Origin: Verrucomicrobiales bacterium
GTDB taxonomy: Bacteria > Verrucomicrobiota > Verrucomicrobiia > Verrucomicrobiales > DEV007
Reading direction: 5' to 3'
Assembly (NCBI GenBank): GCA_024638765.1
Contig: JAHEJT010000022.1
Span: 1-45,745, forward strand
Length of the DNA: 45,745 nt
In this document: positions 17,871-26,881 of the stretch, piece after piece
Position numbering within the stretch: the first letter of the stretch is position 1
Layout of the letters: each line of letters begins with the position of its first letter
Notes under the pieces: model-generated
The model's database searches: none
What the model was told of the DNA's origin: nothing
Seen by the model: only the letters and a program-made list of their open reading frames with translations
Translations under genes and position numbers: made by a program

Positions 17871-18560
17871 TCAGACTCGGCGCGCCTTGGGAGGCCGGCA
17901 ACCGTTGTGCGGAATGGGGGTCACGTCTTTAATGAGGATCACGTCGATGCCGATCGCCTGGACCGCGCGCACCGCTGACTCGCGGCCGGCGCCCGGACCT
18001 TTGACCCGGACTTCCGCCTGGCGCAATCCGTGGCTCATGGCCTGCCGGCACGCATCCTGGGAAACCAGTTGGGCGGCGTAAGCGGTGCTCTTGCGGGAAC
18101 CACGAAAGCCCATCTTGCCGGAACTGGACCATCCCAACACGTTCCCGTTGGAATCGCTCACCGTCACGATGGTGTTATTGAAAGTCGCCATCACATGCAC
18201 AATCCCCGCGTGCACATTTTTGCTGCCCTTGGCCTTGAGAATCTTGGGGCTTTCACCCGCGCTGGGATCGAGCAACTTGAAGACGTCGCTCTTCCCCTTG
18301 CCCTCCTTTTCGCCGGGCTTGGCTTCGCCTGGCTTGGCTTCGCCTGGCTTGGCTTCGCCTGGCTTGGCTTCGCCTGGCTTGGCTTCCTCGGCTTTCTTAG
18401 GAGCCGCCTCGGCTGCGGGAGTTTCCTTCGCCGCAGGAGCGGCCTTCTCCGGTTTCGATTCTTTCGCAGGCCCGGCGGGAGCTTCCGCCGAAGGCGTCTT
18501 CTCGGGAGCTGCTTCTTCGGGAGCCTGCTCTTCCGGCTTACCTGATTCTTCGTCGGTCAT
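17871..18560 (-). CDS. rpsK: 30S ribosomal protein S11 with long N-terminal extension
   Basis: The S11 core lies at about residues 112-229 ([70 protein letters not shown]). Ahead of it is an extension of about 100 residues rich in E, A, P and K, including five KPGEA-type pentapeptides encoded by a 15-bp DNA tandem repeat (18316-18386). There is no ATG between residue 1 and the core, so the extension, or at least part of it, must be translated. Standard S11 is about 125-130 residues. The Shine-Dalgarno sequence before ATG 18560 is weak. The gap to rpsM is 23 bases. Confidence 0.95.
   Translation of the reverse strand: MTDEESGKPEEQAPEEAAPEKTPSAEAPAGPAKESKPEKAAPAAKETPAAEAAPKKAEEAKPGEAKPGEAKPGEAKPGEAKPGEKEGKGKSDVFKLLDPSAGESPKILKAKGSKNVHAGIVHVMATFNNTIVTVSDSNGNVLGWSSSGKMGFRGSRKSTAYAAQLVSQDACRQAMSHGLRQAEVRVKGPGAGRESAVRAVQAIGIDVILIKDVTPIPHNGCRPPKARRV
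18316..18386 (-). repeat. 15-bp tandem repeat within rpsK
   Basis: GGCTTGGCTTCGCCT is repeated without any base change about 4.7 times, starting at 18316, 18331, 18346, 18361 and 18376. It encodes repeated Lys-Pro-Gly-Glu-Ala in the S11 N-terminal tail. Identity at every third codon position points to recent replication slippage. Confidence 0.95.
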
Positions 18561-18583
18561 GGATCAAATCAAAGGAAAGAGGA

Positions 18584-18979
18584 TTACACTTTGCCCTTCT
18601 TGGCGTTCGGGTTGCGGGTTACGCCCACCGTGCGGCGCTTGCCTTTGCGCGTCCGCGAATTGGTGGAAGTCCGCTGACCACGCACTGGAAGGCCCTTGCG
18701 ATGGCGCATGCCGCGGTAACAGTTGATCGTGTTAAGACGCTTCAGGTGCGATTGCACATCGCGCCGCAAGTCTCCCTCGAGCATCACGTTGTTCGAGGTA
18801 ATCACGTGCACGATGTGCGTGATCTGTTCGTCCGTAAGTTCGCCGGTGCGCGTGTTCGGATCAATGCCGGCCTGGTCGAGAATCTTGCGGCTGGTCGATG
18901 GGCCGATGCCGTAAATATACGGGAGCGATGCTTCGATGCGCTTCTCGTTGGGTATCTCAACTCCTAGCAGTCTCGCCAT
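18584..18979 (-). CDS. rpsM: 30S ribosomal protein S13
   Basis: Head protein of the 30S subunit contacting the P-site tRNA and 50S bridges. The start at 18979 gives MARLLGVEIPNEKRIEASLPYIYGIG and a 131-residue protein with the helix-two-turns-helix region (GIGPSTSRKILDQAGI), the LEGDLRRDVQSHLKRL segment and the basic tail RGQRTSTNSRTRKGKRRTVGV. In-frame sequence further upstream crosses the gap to rpmJ and is not used. It lies 55 bases downstream of rpmJ. Confidence 0.97.
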   Translation of the reverse strand: MARLLGVEIPNEKRIEASLPYIYGIGPSTSRKILDQAGIDPNTRTGELTDEQITHIVHVITSNNVMLEGDLRRDVQSHLKRLNTINCYRGMRHRKGLPVRGQRTSTNSRTRKGKRRTVGVTRNPNAKKGKV

Positions 18980-19034
18980 GGTAAATCGTTCGAAAGGGTG
19001 GAAATCGGAATGCGGGTTCGGGGAGATGCCGGGT

Positions 19035-19148
19035 TCAGCCCTGGCGCTGCTTGTGTCGCGGGTTCTTGCAGATAACCCGGACGACACCGGCCCGCCGGAT
19101 AATCCGGCAATCGGCACAGAGTCGTTTTACAGATGCTTTGACCTTCAT
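19035..19148 (-). CDS. rpmJ: 50S ribosomal protein L36
   Basis: Small 50S protein of 37 residues: [21 protein letters not shown] continuing to [11 protein letters not shown]. The zinc ligands C11, C14, C27 and H32 are all present, so this is the zinc-binding (C+) form. The start at 19148 was chosen by the canonical MKVKASVK N-terminus; the longer in-frame ORF upstream is not supported. It lies upstream of rpsM. infA, which often precedes rpmJ, is not found in the adjoining gap. Confidence 0.96.
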   Translation of the reverse strand: MKVKASVKRLCADCRIIRRAGVVRVICKNPRHKQRQG

Positions 19149-19673
19149 GATTCTGGAAAAATGGGGTCCTCCGGGGGAGGACGAGTGGGCCGGTTCCCCG
19201 GCCCCCGGACCGTGGTGCGGCGCGTGAAACGGCCCACGAGGTGGACGCTCCCCTGCCCTGCCCCCACGGGCGGAGCAAACGTTTATCACATTTTCTCCCC
19301 CAGGCAAGATGGGAATGCGATTTTTCCTCTTTTTTTCAATGGTTTGCGGCCCAATGGACCCACTCTCAGCCCGGGCGCCCCGGCCCGTCTCCCGCGCCCG
19401 GCTTGGGCCTCTAGCCATTATGGGGATTCTGGCCATCGCTCCCCCTGAGAGCGCTTTGGACTGCGGCGGCTCGACGCCGCTTTCGCACGCGCAAGCTTAG
19501 AAGGCGCCGCCAGAGTCGATCCAGCCGCCCCATCGCCATCCAAAGCGCCGTCGAGCCGGCGCACTCCAAATCCTCCGCATCGACCAACCTGCCAACCCGG
19601 AACCCGGAACCTGCCCGCCCCTAGTTTGCCGATGGAGTCGAAGGAACCCTCAAACCGACGCGCAGCGGCCCCT
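19149..19673. repeat. 525-base gap between map and rpmJ; holds a long inverted repeat
   Basis: No gene is seen on either strand and infA in particular is absent. The main structure is a 22-nt imperfect inverted repeat (20 of 22 positions pair): TTTGGACTGCGGCGGCTCGA plus CG (19455-19476) against the arm at 19549-19570, with an extra TCCAAAGC at 19539-19546. The gap breaks the otherwise tight ribosomal run, so a separate promoter for rpmJ-rpsM-rpsK-rpsD is possible, but I could not identify one. Confidence 0.7.
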
Positions 19674-20438
19674 CTACACCGCCGCGAGCCGTTCGCGCCA
19701 GGTGAGGATCTCGGGCTCATCGGCGGTCACCAGGACCGTGTGCTCGAAGTGCGCCGACGGTTTCCCATCCAAGGTCACCACCGTCCAGTTGTCGGCGAGG
19801 ATTTTTACCTTCTCCGTGCCAAGGTTCACCATGGGCTCAATCGCCAGGATCATGCCCTCCTGCAAACGCGGGCCCGTCCCCGGCCGGCCGTGGTTCGGAA
19901 TCTGCGGCTCTTCATGCAACTTCCGGCCCACGCCGTGCCCCACGAACTCCCGGACCACGCTCATGTGGTTGTCGAGGACGTGCTTCTCCACAGAGTGACA
20001 CAGATCTCCCAGCTTGCGACCCGCGCGGGCGCGGTCGATGGCCACGTGCAACGATTCCTCGGTAACCTCCAGCAGCCGGCGCACCTCGGGCGGAATCTCT
20101 CCCACCGGCACCGTCAACGCGTTGTCCCCAACCCAGCCGTCCTTAATCACGCCGACATCGATCTTGACGATGTCCCCATATTGAATGCGCCGGTCCCCGC
20201 CGATTCCGTGCACCACCTCCTCGTTGAGCGAGATGCAGATCTGTCCGGGGAAATCCCGATACCCCAGAAACGCGCTGATGCAGCCCGCTTCCGCCATGAA
20301 TTGCGCGGCCGCCTCGTCGATTTCCCGGGTCGTGACCCCCGGCCGCACTTCACGGGCCACCCGCTGGAGCACTTCGCTGGCCACGCGGCCGGCGGTTCGC
20401 ATCATGTCGAGTTGTTTGCCCTTCCGTATCGGGATCAC
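19674..20438 (-). CDS. map: Type I methionine aminopeptidase
   Basis: Removes the initiator methionine from nascent proteins. The 254-residue product has the pita-bread fold signatures: the two metal aspartates in KIDVGV and WVGDNA, the histidine in FVGHGVGRKLHEEP, and glutamates in ILAIEPM and SAHFEHTV. It begins with GTG at 20438, with GGAG eight bases upstream (AGTGGAGCGATTTTC). It follows secY after 229 bases as in many spc operons, but adk, usual between them, is missing. The secY-map gap holds a degenerate inverted region around 20500-20545 and no gene. Confidence 0.96.
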   Translation of the reverse strand: MIPIRKGKQLDMMRTAGRVASEVLQRVAREVRPGVTTREIDEAAAQFMAEAGCISAFLGYRDFPGQICISLNEEVVHGIGGDRRIQYGDIVKIDVGVIKDGWVGDNALTVPVGEIPPEVRRLLEVTEESLHVAIDRARAGRKLGDLCHSVEKHVLDNHMSVVREFVGHGVGRKLHEEPQIPNHGRPGTGPRLQEGMILAIEPMVNLGTEKVKILADNWTVVTLDGKPSAHFEHTVLVTADEPEILTWRERLAAV

Positions 20439-20667
20439 GAAAATCGCTCCACTAAGTCTTTATGATGTGTTTATAATGCAGCTGCGGCTTCTCCCGACGA
20501 ATCGGGACAGAATCTGCTTGGGACTGCGGCAGGATGCCGCAGCTACTTTTCTTTCGCAGCCACAACGATTCGACGCAATCGTTCAGATCCATCCGATTCG
20601 CCGGGCCAATATAGGGCGTTTTCGGCCTTTTTAGCCACCATTTTTATGCGCGCCACGCAGCCGCACC

Positions 20668-22191
20668 CTAGTTCATCCGGTCGTACACGTAATAACTCAT
20701 CCCCGCGATGATGAGGACCGCGATGAGCAGGTAGATGTAGAGCATCCCGTTGCCGCCGGACGCCAGGGCCGGTGTTCCCGCACGGCCCGGCCGCTCGCTG
20801 CGGCCTCGGATGCGGCCCTTGCGCAGAAAGCCGTCATAATGACGCTGAATGAGATGGGTCTCAATCTGACGCATCATATCGAGAAGGACCCCCACGAGAA
20901 TGAGAAGACTGGTCCCCCCGAAGAACTGTGCCGCCAGCGCGGGCACGCCGAGCTTTGTCGTCAACAATGCCGGCAACAGGGCGACCGCGGTCAGGAAAAT
21001 CGCCCCCGCGAAAGTGAGCCGGCTCATGGTGTAATCCAGGAACTCTGCGGTAGGTTTCCCGGGTCGCACCCCGGGAATGTACCCGCCGTTCCGCTTGAGA
21101 TCGTCGGCGATCTGGTTGGGCTGGAACATGGTCGCCACCCAGAAATAACTGAAAAAGAAGATCATGAGGGCCGAAAGGATGTAATACATCGGCCCGCCGG
21201 TAAGATTCTGGGAGAGCTTGGCCGCCCATGCCTGTCCCGGAAAGGCCATCCCCACGATCTGCGCCGGAAAGAGCAGGATCGCCTGGGCGAAAATGATGGG
21301 CATGACCCCGGAATAATTCAGCTTCAAAGGCATGTACTGGGTCTGCCCGCCGTAAACTTTCCGGCCCACCACTCGTTTGGCGTACTGGATACTGATGCGA
21401 CGCTGGGCCTGGGTGATGGAAATAACCGCCCCGATCACGAACAGCAGAAACGCCAGTAACACCACCAGGATAATGGGATTCATGACAGTGGTGCGCCCTG
21501 CGCCGACAATGAAACTGTTCCACACCTGGACCAGGGCGCCCGGTAAGCCGGAGATGATGTTTACCGTGATGATCAGGGAGATCCCGTTACCGACCCCGCG
21601 CTCGGTAATCTGATCCCCGATCCACATGAGGAGCAGGGTTCCCGCGGTGATGGTGACGACCGCCACGAACAGGAAGGTAACACCCGGCTCGGGCACGAGT
21701 TCACGACCCGATCTCTCGATGATATCGCTGAGGCCCTGGAGAAAGATATTCGACTGCGGATTGACGAGAGACTTGGCGAGCAGATAACCCTGGAACAGAC
21801 ACAGCACGATGGTGACGTAGCGCGTGTACATGGTGATCTTCTGCCGGCCGCCGTCTTCGCGGGCCAGCTTGCTGAGCTTGGGCACCACCGCCGTCAGCAG
21901 CTGCATCATGATAGATGCGCTGATGTAAGGCATGATCCCCAGGGCGAAAATGGCGCAGTTCTGAAGCCCCCCGCCGCTGAAGACATTCAACAGGGCGGTG
22001 ACCGCCGCAGCCCCGCGGTCGGACTCGTCCCCCATCGCGAATTCGCGCAGCCACTCCTGGAGGACCGTGGGATCCACTCCGGGAAGAGTGATCGCGGTCC
22101 CGATCCGCACGATGACGATCATCGACAGGGTGAAAAAAATCCTCTCCCGGAGTTCCGGGATTTTGAGGCTGTTTGCAAATGCAGAAATCAT
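20668..22191 (-). CDS. secY: Protein translocase subunit SecY
   Basis: Channel subunit of the Sec translocon in the inner membrane. The 507-residue protein is longer than the typical 435-450. It shows ten membrane helices and SecY landmarks such as PGVDPTVLQEWL, FALGIMPYISASIMMQLL, QITERGVGNGISLIITVNI, GRKVYGGQTQYMPLKLNYSGVMPIIFA, GGYIPGVRPGKPTAEFLDYTMSRLTFAGA and VLLDMMRQIETHLIQRHYDGFLRKGRIRGR. The extra length lies partly in a periplasmic insertion (DESDRGAAAVTALLNVFSGGG) and partly in an additional C-terminal hydrophobic segment (MLYIYLLIAVLIIAGMSYYVYD), probably an 11th membrane helix. Confidence 0.97.
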   Translation of the reverse strand: MISAFANSLKIPELRERIFFTLSMIVIVRIGTAITLPGVDPTVLQEWLREFAMGDESDRGAAAVTALLNVFSGGGLQNCAIFALGIMPYISASIMMQLLTAVVPKLSKLAREDGGRQKITMYTRYVTIVLCLFQGYLLAKSLVNPQSNIFLQGLSDIIERSGRELVPEPGVTFLFVAVVTITAGTLLLMWIGDQITERGVGNGISLIITVNIISGLPGALVQVWNSFIVGAGRTTVMNPIILVVLLAFLLFVIGAVISITQAQRRISIQYAKRVVGRKVYGGQTQYMPLKLNYSGVMPIIFAQAILLFPAQIVGMAFPGQAWAAKLSQNLTGGPMYYILSALMIFFFSYFWVATMFQPNQIADDLKRNGGYIPGVRPGKPTAEFLDYTMSRLTFAGAIFLTAVALLPALLTTKLGVPALAAQFFGGTSLLILVGVLLDMMRQIETHLIQRHYDGFLRKGRIRGRSERPGRAGTPALASGGNGMLYIYLLIAVLIIAGMSYYVYDRMN

Positions 22192-22339
22192 CAGGTTGGT
22201 TCCAGGCAGCGGGGGCGGTCTCGCGTGGGGGTCGCGCGGAGACGATTCAGCTCAGCGCCGCTCCTTTGGACTGCGTTCTCTCTCCCATTGATCGCGTCAC
22301 TCACTGGAGAGACTCTGCCCTCCCCTCCCGCGGCACCCT

Positions 22340-22849
22340 TTACTTTGTGGCTTTCGCTGATTTAGCCTTGGCGGCTTTGGCCGGCTCAGCCTTAGGGGCT
22401 TTGGCCGGTTCGGCGCAGGATCCGCCGGCTTTCTCGATTTTCTCGCGGGCGGTCGCGCTGATCTTGTCGACTTCCACGGTGAATTTCTTTTTCAAGTCCC
22501 CGTCACCGAGAAGCTTGATCCCGTCGTAGCGGCCTTTGACGACCCGCGCTTCCCGCAGCGTAGTCTCATTGATGACCGCCCCGTCCTCAAATCGCTCTTC
22601 GAGCAGGCTGACGTTGACCACGGCATACTGCGTCTTGAATCGGGCGTTATTGAACCCGCGCTTGGGAAGGCGCCGGGCCAGGGGCATTTGGCCGCCTTCG
22701 AAACCGGGACGCTGCGAGGCGCCGGAGCGGCTCTTCTGGCCCTTGTGGCCTTTGCCGCTGGTTTTTCCGTGGCCGGAACTTTCGCCGCAACCCACGCGCT
22801 TCTTGCGATGCCGGGCTCCGGGAGCGGGTTTTAAGTCGTGGAGTCTCAT
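22340..22849 (-). CDS. rplO: 50S ribosomal protein L15 with C-terminal tail
   Basis: Late 50S assembly protein. The 169-residue product has the L15 N-terminus MRLHDLKPAPGARHRKKRVGCGESSGHGKTSGKGHKGQKSRSG and FEGGQMPLARRLPKRGFNN. The C-terminus ends in about 22 residues of Ala/Lys/Pro (APKAEPAKAAKAKSAKATK) not found in standard L15 (about 145 residues). It follows rpsE after only 35 bases, leaving no room for rpmD (L30), which normally lies between them. Confidence 0.97.
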   Translation of the reverse strand: MRLHDLKPAPGARHRKKRVGCGESSGHGKTSGKGHKGQKSRSGASQRPGFEGGQMPLARRLPKRGFNNARFKTQYAVVNVSLLEERFEDGAVINETTLREARVVKGRYDGIKLLGDGDLKKKFTVEVDKISATAREKIEKAGGSCAEPAKAPKAEPAKAAKAKSAKATK

Positions 22850-22884
22850 AAAATTGATTACTCTTGGTGCAAAGGATACTCGTT

Positions 22885-23694
22885 TCAGAGCGCCTTGCGG
22901 GCACGTGTTTTCTTACCTCTCAGACTGTAAATTTCATCGCGGCCGCGCAGGGATCGAAGGGCCTCGAGCGTCGCTTTGACAACGTTGGCGTGATTATTCG
23001 AGCCCAACGATTTCCCAAGCACATCCTTGATTCCCGCAGCCTCGATCACGGCGCGCACTCCTCCCCCGGCGATAATGCCGGTTCCCGGTGACGCGGGCCG
23101 CAGGAGCACTTTTCCACCGCCAAACTCGCCCACCACATCGTGCGGAATGGTGTTCTCCTGTACGCAGACTTTGATCATGTTCTTCCTGGATGCGTCGCTG
23201 GCTTTGCGAATGCTCTCGGCAACTTCGTTCGCCTTGCCGAATCCGTATCCGACTTTGCCCTCGCGATCGCCGCTGACGACCAGGGCGCTGAAACTGAAGC
23301 GACGGCCGCCTTTGACGACCTTGGCGCACCGGTTGATGAAAACCACTTTCTCGACGAATTCCGGTTTCTCTTCCTTTTCACCGAGATCTTCCGCCAGCAT
23401 CCTGGCAGCCGCGGTGGTGGCGTCCTCTTTCTTCTTGGGCGCGGGTTCCTCCGCGGCGCCGTCGCCGTCAGAGGCAGCGGGCTTGACCTCCTCAGCAGGA
23501 GCAGGTTCCGCGGCGGGCTTTTCTTCGGCGGCGGGTTCCGGTGCCGCTTCCGCGGCGGGAGTCTCCGGGGGAGCACTTTCCGCGGCAGGAGTCTCCGGAG
23601 GAGCGCTTTCCGCGGCAGGTTCAGCCGCAGCGGGAGCCTCGGGTTCCGGGGTTTCGGCCGGAGGATCGGCCTTGGGTTCGGTATCTGTATCCAT
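22885..23694 (-). CDS. rpsE: 30S ribosomal protein S5 with long N-terminal extension
   Basis: S5 is a 30S body protein important for decoding accuracy. The core runs from about residue 105 to 269 ([90 protein letters not shown]). The first ~100 residues are Ala/Pro/Glu-rich with imperfect repeats such as PPETPAAES and PPETPAAEA, encoded by repeated DNA around 23540-23625. The ATG at 23694 has a modest GGCGAG about nine bases upstream. An internal ATG near residue 89 lacks a good ribosome site, so the long form is favoured. Standard S5 has about 165-170 residues. Confidence 0.95.
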   Translation of the reverse strand: MDTDTEPKADPPAETPEPEAPAAAEPAAESAPPETPAAESAPPETPAAEAAPEPAAEEKPAAEPAPAEEVKPAASDGDGAAEEPAPKKKEDATTAAARMLAEDLGEKEEKPEFVEKVVFINRCAKVVKGGRRFSFSALVVSGDREGKVGYGFGKANEVAESIRKASDASRKNMIKVCVQENTIPHDVVGEFGGGKVLLRPASPGTGIIAGGGVRAVIEAAGIKDVLGKSLGSNNHANVVKATLEALRSLRGRDEIYSLRGKKTRARKAL

Positions 23695-23709
23695 GATCTG
23701 CTCGCCTAA

Positions 23710-24066
23710 CTAAAACTTCAGCCCTCCCTCGCGCGCGCCGTCGGCGAGGGCCTTAATCCGGCCGTGGAATATATGTCCGCCCCGGTCGAAAACAACCTCG
23801 GAAATCTCCGCAGCCTTGGATCGCTTCGCAATGAGCGCTCCCACCTTTGCGGCCGTATCCACATTCGTGGATTTGGACTTCACTTCGGTCTCGCGGGACG
23901 AAGCCGCCGCCAGCGTCTTGCCGGCAGCGTCATCAATGACCTGCGCGTACACGTAACGGTTGGAAATGTGCACGGCGAGCCGCGGGCGCGTCGTCGTGCC
24001 TCCCACCTTTTTCCGGATACGGCGATGAATCCGTTGTCTGGCTCGTTTTCGATTGAACTGACTCAT
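23710..24066 (-). CDS. rplR: 50S ribosomal protein L18
   Basis: Binds 5S rRNA in the central protuberance. The 118-residue protein shows RKRARQRIHRRIRKKVGGTTTRPRLAVHISNRYVYAQVIDDAAGKTLAAASS and the C-terminal FDRGGHIFHGRIKALADGAREGGLKF, all canonical. The gap to rpsE is 15 bases. Confidence 0.97.
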   Translation of the reverse strand: MSQFNRKRARQRIHRRIRKKVGGTTTRPRLAVHISNRYVYAQVIDDAAGKTLAAASSRETEVKSKSTNVDTAAKVGALIAKRSKAAEISEVVFDRGGHIFHGRIKALADGAREGGLKF

Positions 24067-24117
24067 GATGACTTTGAATGGTTTGCGAATGCCCGGGCTT
24101 CGGGCGGAACTCTCTGC

Positions 24118-24657
24118 TTACTGCACACTCTTACCGGCCTTGCGACGCACATACTCGTCTTTGTATCGCACGCCTTTTCCCTTGTAAGGCTCGGGGGGAT
24201 AGTAACTCCGCACATCCGAAGCGAATTGTCCTACGACCTGCTTGTCGGTGCCCTCGACCCGGATGTTGGTGTTTTCGGAAACGGTCACGGTGATCCCCTC
24301 GGGAATGGGGTGCAAAATAGGATGCGAGAAGCCGAGGCTCAAATCGAGAGCCTTGCCTTTGACCGCGGCGCGAAAGCCGACGCCCTGGATCTCCAATTCC
24401 TTGACGAAACCCTCGTGGACTCCTTGCGCCATGTTGGCAATAAGGCTGCGGGCAGTGCCGTGAAGGGCGCGCGTCTTGCGATTCTCTTCGGTGCGCTTGA
24501 CGGACACGACTCCGTCCCCCGGCTCCACGGCGATTCCGGAAGGAAGATCCCATTCCAATTTTCCCTTGGGCCCCTCCACGACGACATGGCCTTCCCCGGT
24601 CACGTTGATGGAGACTTTTTCGGGCAGCTCAACCGGTTTATTTCCGATTCTGGACAT
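24118..24657 (-). CDS. rplF: 50S ribosomal protein L6
   Basis: Lies near the GTPase centre of the 50S subunit. The 179-residue protein begins MSRIGNKPVELPEKVSINVTGEGHVVVEGPKGKL. It contains GTARSLIANMAQGVHEGFVKELEIQGVGFRAAVKG and the second-domain signature PEPYKGKGVRYKDEYVRRKAGKS. Standard length. It is followed by rplR after 51 bases. Confidence 0.97.
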   Translation of the reverse strand: MSRIGNKPVELPEKVSINVTGEGHVVVEGPKGKLEWDLPSGIAVEPGDGVVSVKRTEENRKTRALHGTARSLIANMAQGVHEGFVKELEIQGVGFRAAVKGKALDLSLGFSHPILHPIPEGITVTVSENTNIRVEGTDKQVVGQFASDVRSYYPPEPYKGKGVRYKDEYVRRKAGKSVQ

Positions 24658-24711
24658 GGCTCAATCGTTTCTGACTTGATTTTTTCTGTGGGTGATTCTC
24701 CTCGATCTGGA

Positions 24712-25110
24712 TTACCACACGTGCGCCAGCACTTCCCCTCCCAGTTTCTGGGAGCGGGCCTTGTGACCGGTCATGATTCCTTTCGAAGTAGAGAGAATGG
24801 AAATTCCCATGCCACCGAGCACCCGGGGAATTTCGTCGGATTGCACGTATTCGCGCCGCCCCGGCTTGCTGACGCGTTTCAAATCGGTCAACGCCGGCGC
24901 CTCATCGACGAATTTCGTCTTCACCTTGATTTCGGGAAACTTTCCTCCGGTTTCCACCTCATAGGTCCAAATATATCCTTCTTCCTGAAGAATCCGGGCG
25001 ATGTCCGCCTTGATCCGGGAATAAGGGGCGGTGAAACCTTCCTTCCTCGCGCGGCTGGCATTCTTGAGCCGTGTCAGAAAGTCGGAGATGGGGTCTGTCA
25101 ATACACTCAT
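24712..25110 (-). CDS. rpsH: 30S ribosomal protein S8
   Basis: Primary 16S rRNA-binding protein and, in enterobacteria, the translational repressor of the spc operon. The 132-residue protein begins MSVLTDPISDFLTRLKNASRARKEGF and ends with the canonical STSKGIMTGHKARSQKLGGEVLAHVW. The upstream neighbour is rplE at 63 bases; rpsN (S14), usually present there, is missing. Confidence 0.97.
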   Translation of the reverse strand: MSVLTDPISDFLTRLKNASRARKEGFTAPYSRIKADIARILQEEGYIWTYEVETGGKFPEIKVKTKFVDEAPALTDLKRVSKPGRREYVQSDEIPRVLGGMGISILSTSKGIMTGHKARSQKLGGEVLAHVW

Positions 25111-25173
25111 GGGACCGGTGGAAAAATTATCTTACTATGGAACTAAATTACTTTGATCGTCTCCAGGATTCGC

Positions 25174-25734
25174 CTAACCGGCTTGCTCCTGCGGCTTACG
25201 GAAGGGCATCCCTGTTTCCTCGAGCAGCATCCGGGCTGCCGCATCGGTCGTCGCGGTCGTGACGAAGGTGATATCGAACCCGAGGTTGCGCTTCACTTTA
25301 TCCAGCTCGACCTCCGGAAAAATCGTCTGATCGGAAACACCCAGGGTGTAATTTCCATGCCCGTCAAAACTCTTGACCGGCACACCGCGAAAGTCGCGGA
25401 TCTTGGGGATCGCCGTCTTGATGAGACGCTCGAGGAATTCAAACATCCTGCGGCCCCGGAGCGTCACCTTGACTCCCAGCACTTCGCCTTCGCGCAGCTT
25501 GAAGTTGGAGACACTCTTCTTGGCGAGCGTCACCACGGGGCGTTGACCGGTAATCCGGGCCAGCTCGGTGGCGGCGTCTTCCACGGCTTGCTTGCGTTCC
25601 GCTTCCCGGCCCACACAGCAATTGATCACCAACTTCTCGATCCGGGGGATCTCGTTGACGTTGCTGAGCCCCAGCTTTTCCTTCAAAGCCGGCGCCACTT
25701 TCTCGTTATAGTCTTTGAGTAAGTTCGGAACCAT
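25174..25734 (-). CDS. rplE: 50S ribosomal protein L5
   Basis: 5S rRNA-binding protein contacting the P-site tRNA. The 186-residue product contains IPRIEKLVINCCVGREAERKQ, ELARITGQRPVVTLAKKSVSNFKLREG, VTLRGRRMFEFLERLI, RDFRGVPVKSFDGHGNYTLGV and EVELDKVKRNLGFDITFVTTA. Normal length. It is 56 bases downstream of rplX. Confidence 0.97.
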   Translation of the reverse strand: MVPNLLKDYNEKVAPALKEKLGLSNVNEIPRIEKLVINCCVGREAERKQAVEDAATELARITGQRPVVTLAKKSVSNFKLREGEVLGVKVTLRGRRMFEFLERLIKTAIPKIRDFRGVPVKSFDGHGNYTLGVSDQTIFPEVELDKVKRNLGFDITFVTTATTDAAARMLLEETGMPFRKPQEQAG

Positions 25735-25790
25735 GGGTCTGGGTGTGAAATCGTTGGGCCTCCCCGCTTCAGGGAGGTCTTTAAACTGGG

Positions 25791-26036
25791 CTACTTCTGA
25801 GCTTTCTCAATGAGTTTTACGTTGGAAATGTGGATCGGCCCCTCGCGCTCGACAATCCCTCCGTCCGGCCGGTCCTGGGACTTGCGCGCGTGCTTCTTGA
25901 TCATGCGCACCCCTTCGATAATGACTTGGTTCTTCGACGGATAGACCTGGAGGATCGTGCCTGCGGATCCTCGAAAGTTCCCGGCCACCACCTCGACTTT
26001 GTCGCCTTTTTTTACGTGAGTCTTGATCCTGCTCAT
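25791..26036 (-). CDS. rplX: 50S ribosomal protein L24
   Basis: Early 50S assembly protein. The 81-residue product has the KOW motif ([47 protein letters not shown]) and a short C-terminus [17 protein letters not shown]. Its ATG overlaps the rplN stop by 4 bases (ATGA), so translation is probably coupled. It is at the short end of the family range (75-105 residues). Confidence 0.96.
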   Translation of the reverse strand: MSRIKTHVKKGDKVEVVAGNFRGSAGTILQVYPSKNQVIIEGVRMIKKHARKSQDRPDGGIVEREGPIHISNVKLIEKAQK

Positions 26037-26398
26037 AACACCTCCGGCGCCAGGGATACTATTTTCATGAAATTCTTTTCCCGGAGCTCCCGGGCCACCG
26101 GCCCGAAAATACGCGTGCCCCGGGGATTGCGGTCCTTGTCGATAATCACGATGGCGTTGCGGTCAAAGCGCAACACGGATCCGTCAGGCCGGCGAATAGG
26201 CGAGGCAGTCCGGACGACCACCGCCTGGACCACTTCGCCCTTCTTGACGTTGGCGGTGGGCGTGGATTCACGCACGTGTGCCGTAATGATGTCGCCCACA
26301 CCCGCACTCTTGGTGCGTTTGCCGAGCACGCCAATCATCTTGGCAATCCGGGCGCCGGTGTTATCGGCGACCTGCAATTTGGATTCCATCTGGATCAT
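26033..26398 (-). CDS. rplN: 50S ribosomal protein L14
   Basis: Forms part of the intersubunit bridge. The 121-residue protein begins [26 protein letters not shown] and carries [29 protein letters not shown] and [44 protein letters not shown]. Full-length, canonical. Coupled to rplX by a 4-base overlap. Confidence 0.97.
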   Translation of the reverse strand: MIQMESKLQVADNTGARIAKMIGVLGKRTKSAGVGDIITAHVRESTPTANVKKGEVVQAVVVRTASPIRRPDGSVLRFDRNAIVIIDKDRNPRGTRIFGPVARELREKNFMKIVSLAPEVL

Positions 26399-26469
26399 GG
26401 TGTCAATCCCTGTCTTAAAGCTATTCCGTTATCTCCATATCTAGCCGCTGGCAGCGGCGCTTGACCGTT

Positions 26470-26814
26470 TTAATGGCCGAGGACTTCCAAAAGGCGCCAA
26501 CGCTTCTTCTTGCTGAGAGGCCGGCTCTCCACGATCCGCACCCGGTCGCCCACGGCGGCTTCTTCTTTTTCGTCGTGCGCGTAAAGCTTGGTCGTGCGCT
26601 TGATGATCTTCTTGAAGTGCGGATGCGGCACACGTCGCACCACGTTGATCACGATAGTTTTGTGCATCTTATCGGAGGTCACGATGCCGACGCGCGTCTT
26701 GCGCATACCTCGATCCTCCCCAGCCTTCTCGGCGGGCGCCGGCGCGGATTTAGTTGCGGCCGGAGCCTTCTCCGCCGGGACTTCAGGCGGCGTGGTGCTT
26801 TCTTCTTCGCTCAT
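26470..26814 (-). CDS. rpsQ: 30S ribosomal protein S17 with possible N-terminal extension
   Basis: Primary 16S rRNA-binding protein of the 30S body. The core starts at residue 37 (MRKTRVGIVTSDKMHKTIVINVVRRVPHPHFKKIIKRTTKLYAHDE). Residues 1-36 are a Ser/Glu/Pro/Ala-rich extension like those on S5 and S11. Two starts compete. ATG 26814 gives the 114-residue form but has a weak ribosome site; ATG 26706 gives a 78-residue, near-standard S17 and has GGGGAGGA about 7 bases upstream. The longer form is annotated because the extension matches the style of the other tails here. Confidence 0.9.
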   Translation of the reverse strand: MSEEESTTPPEVPAEKAPAATKSAPAPAEKAGEDRGMRKTRVGIVTSDKMHKTIVINVVRRVPHPHFKKIIKRTTKLYAHDEKEEAAVGDRVRIVESRPLSKKKRWRLLEVLGH

Positions 26815-26881
26815 GATATTTCTCTATCCCTGTGCTGAATCGTGTATCCGGGGACCGGGCCGCCGGCGCTTGCGCATTATT

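Noticed and set aside
19149-19673. infA or another small gene in the map-rpmJ gap
   Set aside because: No frame shows an IF-1-like S1 domain; the small ORFs here are repeat translations.
23764-25146. 460-residue plus-strand ORF opposite rplR-rplF-rpsH
   Set aside because: It is an antisense shadow of three well-defined ribosomal genes in high-GC DNA.
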